From Prevotellaceae bacterium (lineage in GTDB: Bacteria > Bacteroidota > Bacteroidia > Bacteroidales > UBA932): DNA of 6,558 nt. The DNA lies in contig JAISDK010000199.1 of the NCBI GenBank assembly GCA_031264875.1, positions 1 through 6,558 on the forward strand. The letters are read 5' to 3'. Shown here piece by piece: positions 6,480 through 6,558 of the stretch. The translations under genes and the position numbers were made by a program. Below the pieces are notes generated by a model, which worked only from the letters and a program-made list of their open reading frames with translations, was not told where the DNA came from and did no database searches. Each line of letters starts with the position of its first letter. Positions within the stretch are counted from its first letter, which is position 1.

Positions 6480-6558
6480 TACCTTCAAAATGGTCAAGAC
6501 AGAGCCAAATATGGAAATAAGTTGATTGATGAAATGGCAAAGTGTCTAAAATCAAATG
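6480..6558 (+). pseudogene. truncated DUF1016/YhcG-type (PDDEXK nuclease) N-terminal fragment, runs off the window
   Basis: After an in-frame TAA at 6477-6479 the frame is open to the window end (26 codons). The residues include GQDRAKYGNKLIDEMAK, which resembles the conserved N-terminal region of DUF1016 (YhcG-like, PDDEXK-superfamily nuclease) proteins, where a segment like 'IGxxIVEFEQxGxxRAxYGxxLI' is expected. The residues that should precede it in that family are missing; upstream lie the stop and then the repeat cluster. The first in-frame ATG is at 6534, inside the conserved segment. I therefore infer a gene that lost its 5' end. The alternatives are a short protein starting at TTG 6522 or ATG 6534, or an upstream frameshift. 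The assignment rests on about 20 residues recalled from the family, and the 3' part is outside the window. Confidence 0.5.

Overview
The window looks like chromosomal DNA from a member of the Bacteroidales (Bacteroides/Parabacteroides/Dysgonomonas-like). Three things point there: the gene content (a Bacteroidetes-type TrpS, a DUF1080 lipoprotein, and a large secreted beta-helix protein with the family motif DHGSFNSWGRDRFW); A/T-rich gene starts without Shine-Dalgarno sites; and several TAnnTTTG boxes, the -7 element of the Bacteroidetes primary sigma factor, upstream of genes.

Layout, left to right. 1-325 holds no recognisable gene. 326-967 (-) is an unrecognised protein with two membrane segments. 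968-1207 is intergenic and holds two GC-rich hairpins behind trpS. 1208-2200 (-) is tryptophanyl-tRNA synthetase. 2201-2469 is a divergent promoter region with one TAnnTTTG box per direction and repeated TTAATC motifs between them. 2470-3252 (+) is a DUF1080 (3-keto-disaccharide hydrolase family) lipoprotein. A strong bidirectional terminator at 3289-3332 separates it from the convergent 3449-5860 (-), a secreted parallel beta-helix protein of 803 residues with a C-terminal PDZ-like domain. A 40-codon hydrophobic reading frame lies just 3' of that gene and runs into the terminator. 5861-6244 is gene-free and probably carries the beta-helix promoter and leader. 6245-6466 is a cluster of palindromes and hairpins of intergenic-repeat type. 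From 6480 to the right edge there is an open frame resembling the N-terminal region of DUF1016/YhcG-type PDDEXK proteins, with no start codon before residue 19.

Functionally, trpS is housekeeping. The DUF1080 lipoprotein and the beta-helix protein are both exported proteins of families linked to carbohydrate breakdown, so a related glycan-processing role is plausible, but they are convergent, are not one operon, and no SusC/SusD pair is present. I see no tRNA, rRNA, CRISPR array, transposase or complete mobile element, and no convincing new multi-gene system. The points most worth a second look are the repeat cluster abutting the truncated DUF1016-like frame, the repeated motifs between the divergent promoters, the beta-helix/PDZ fusion, and the small hydrophobic ORF.
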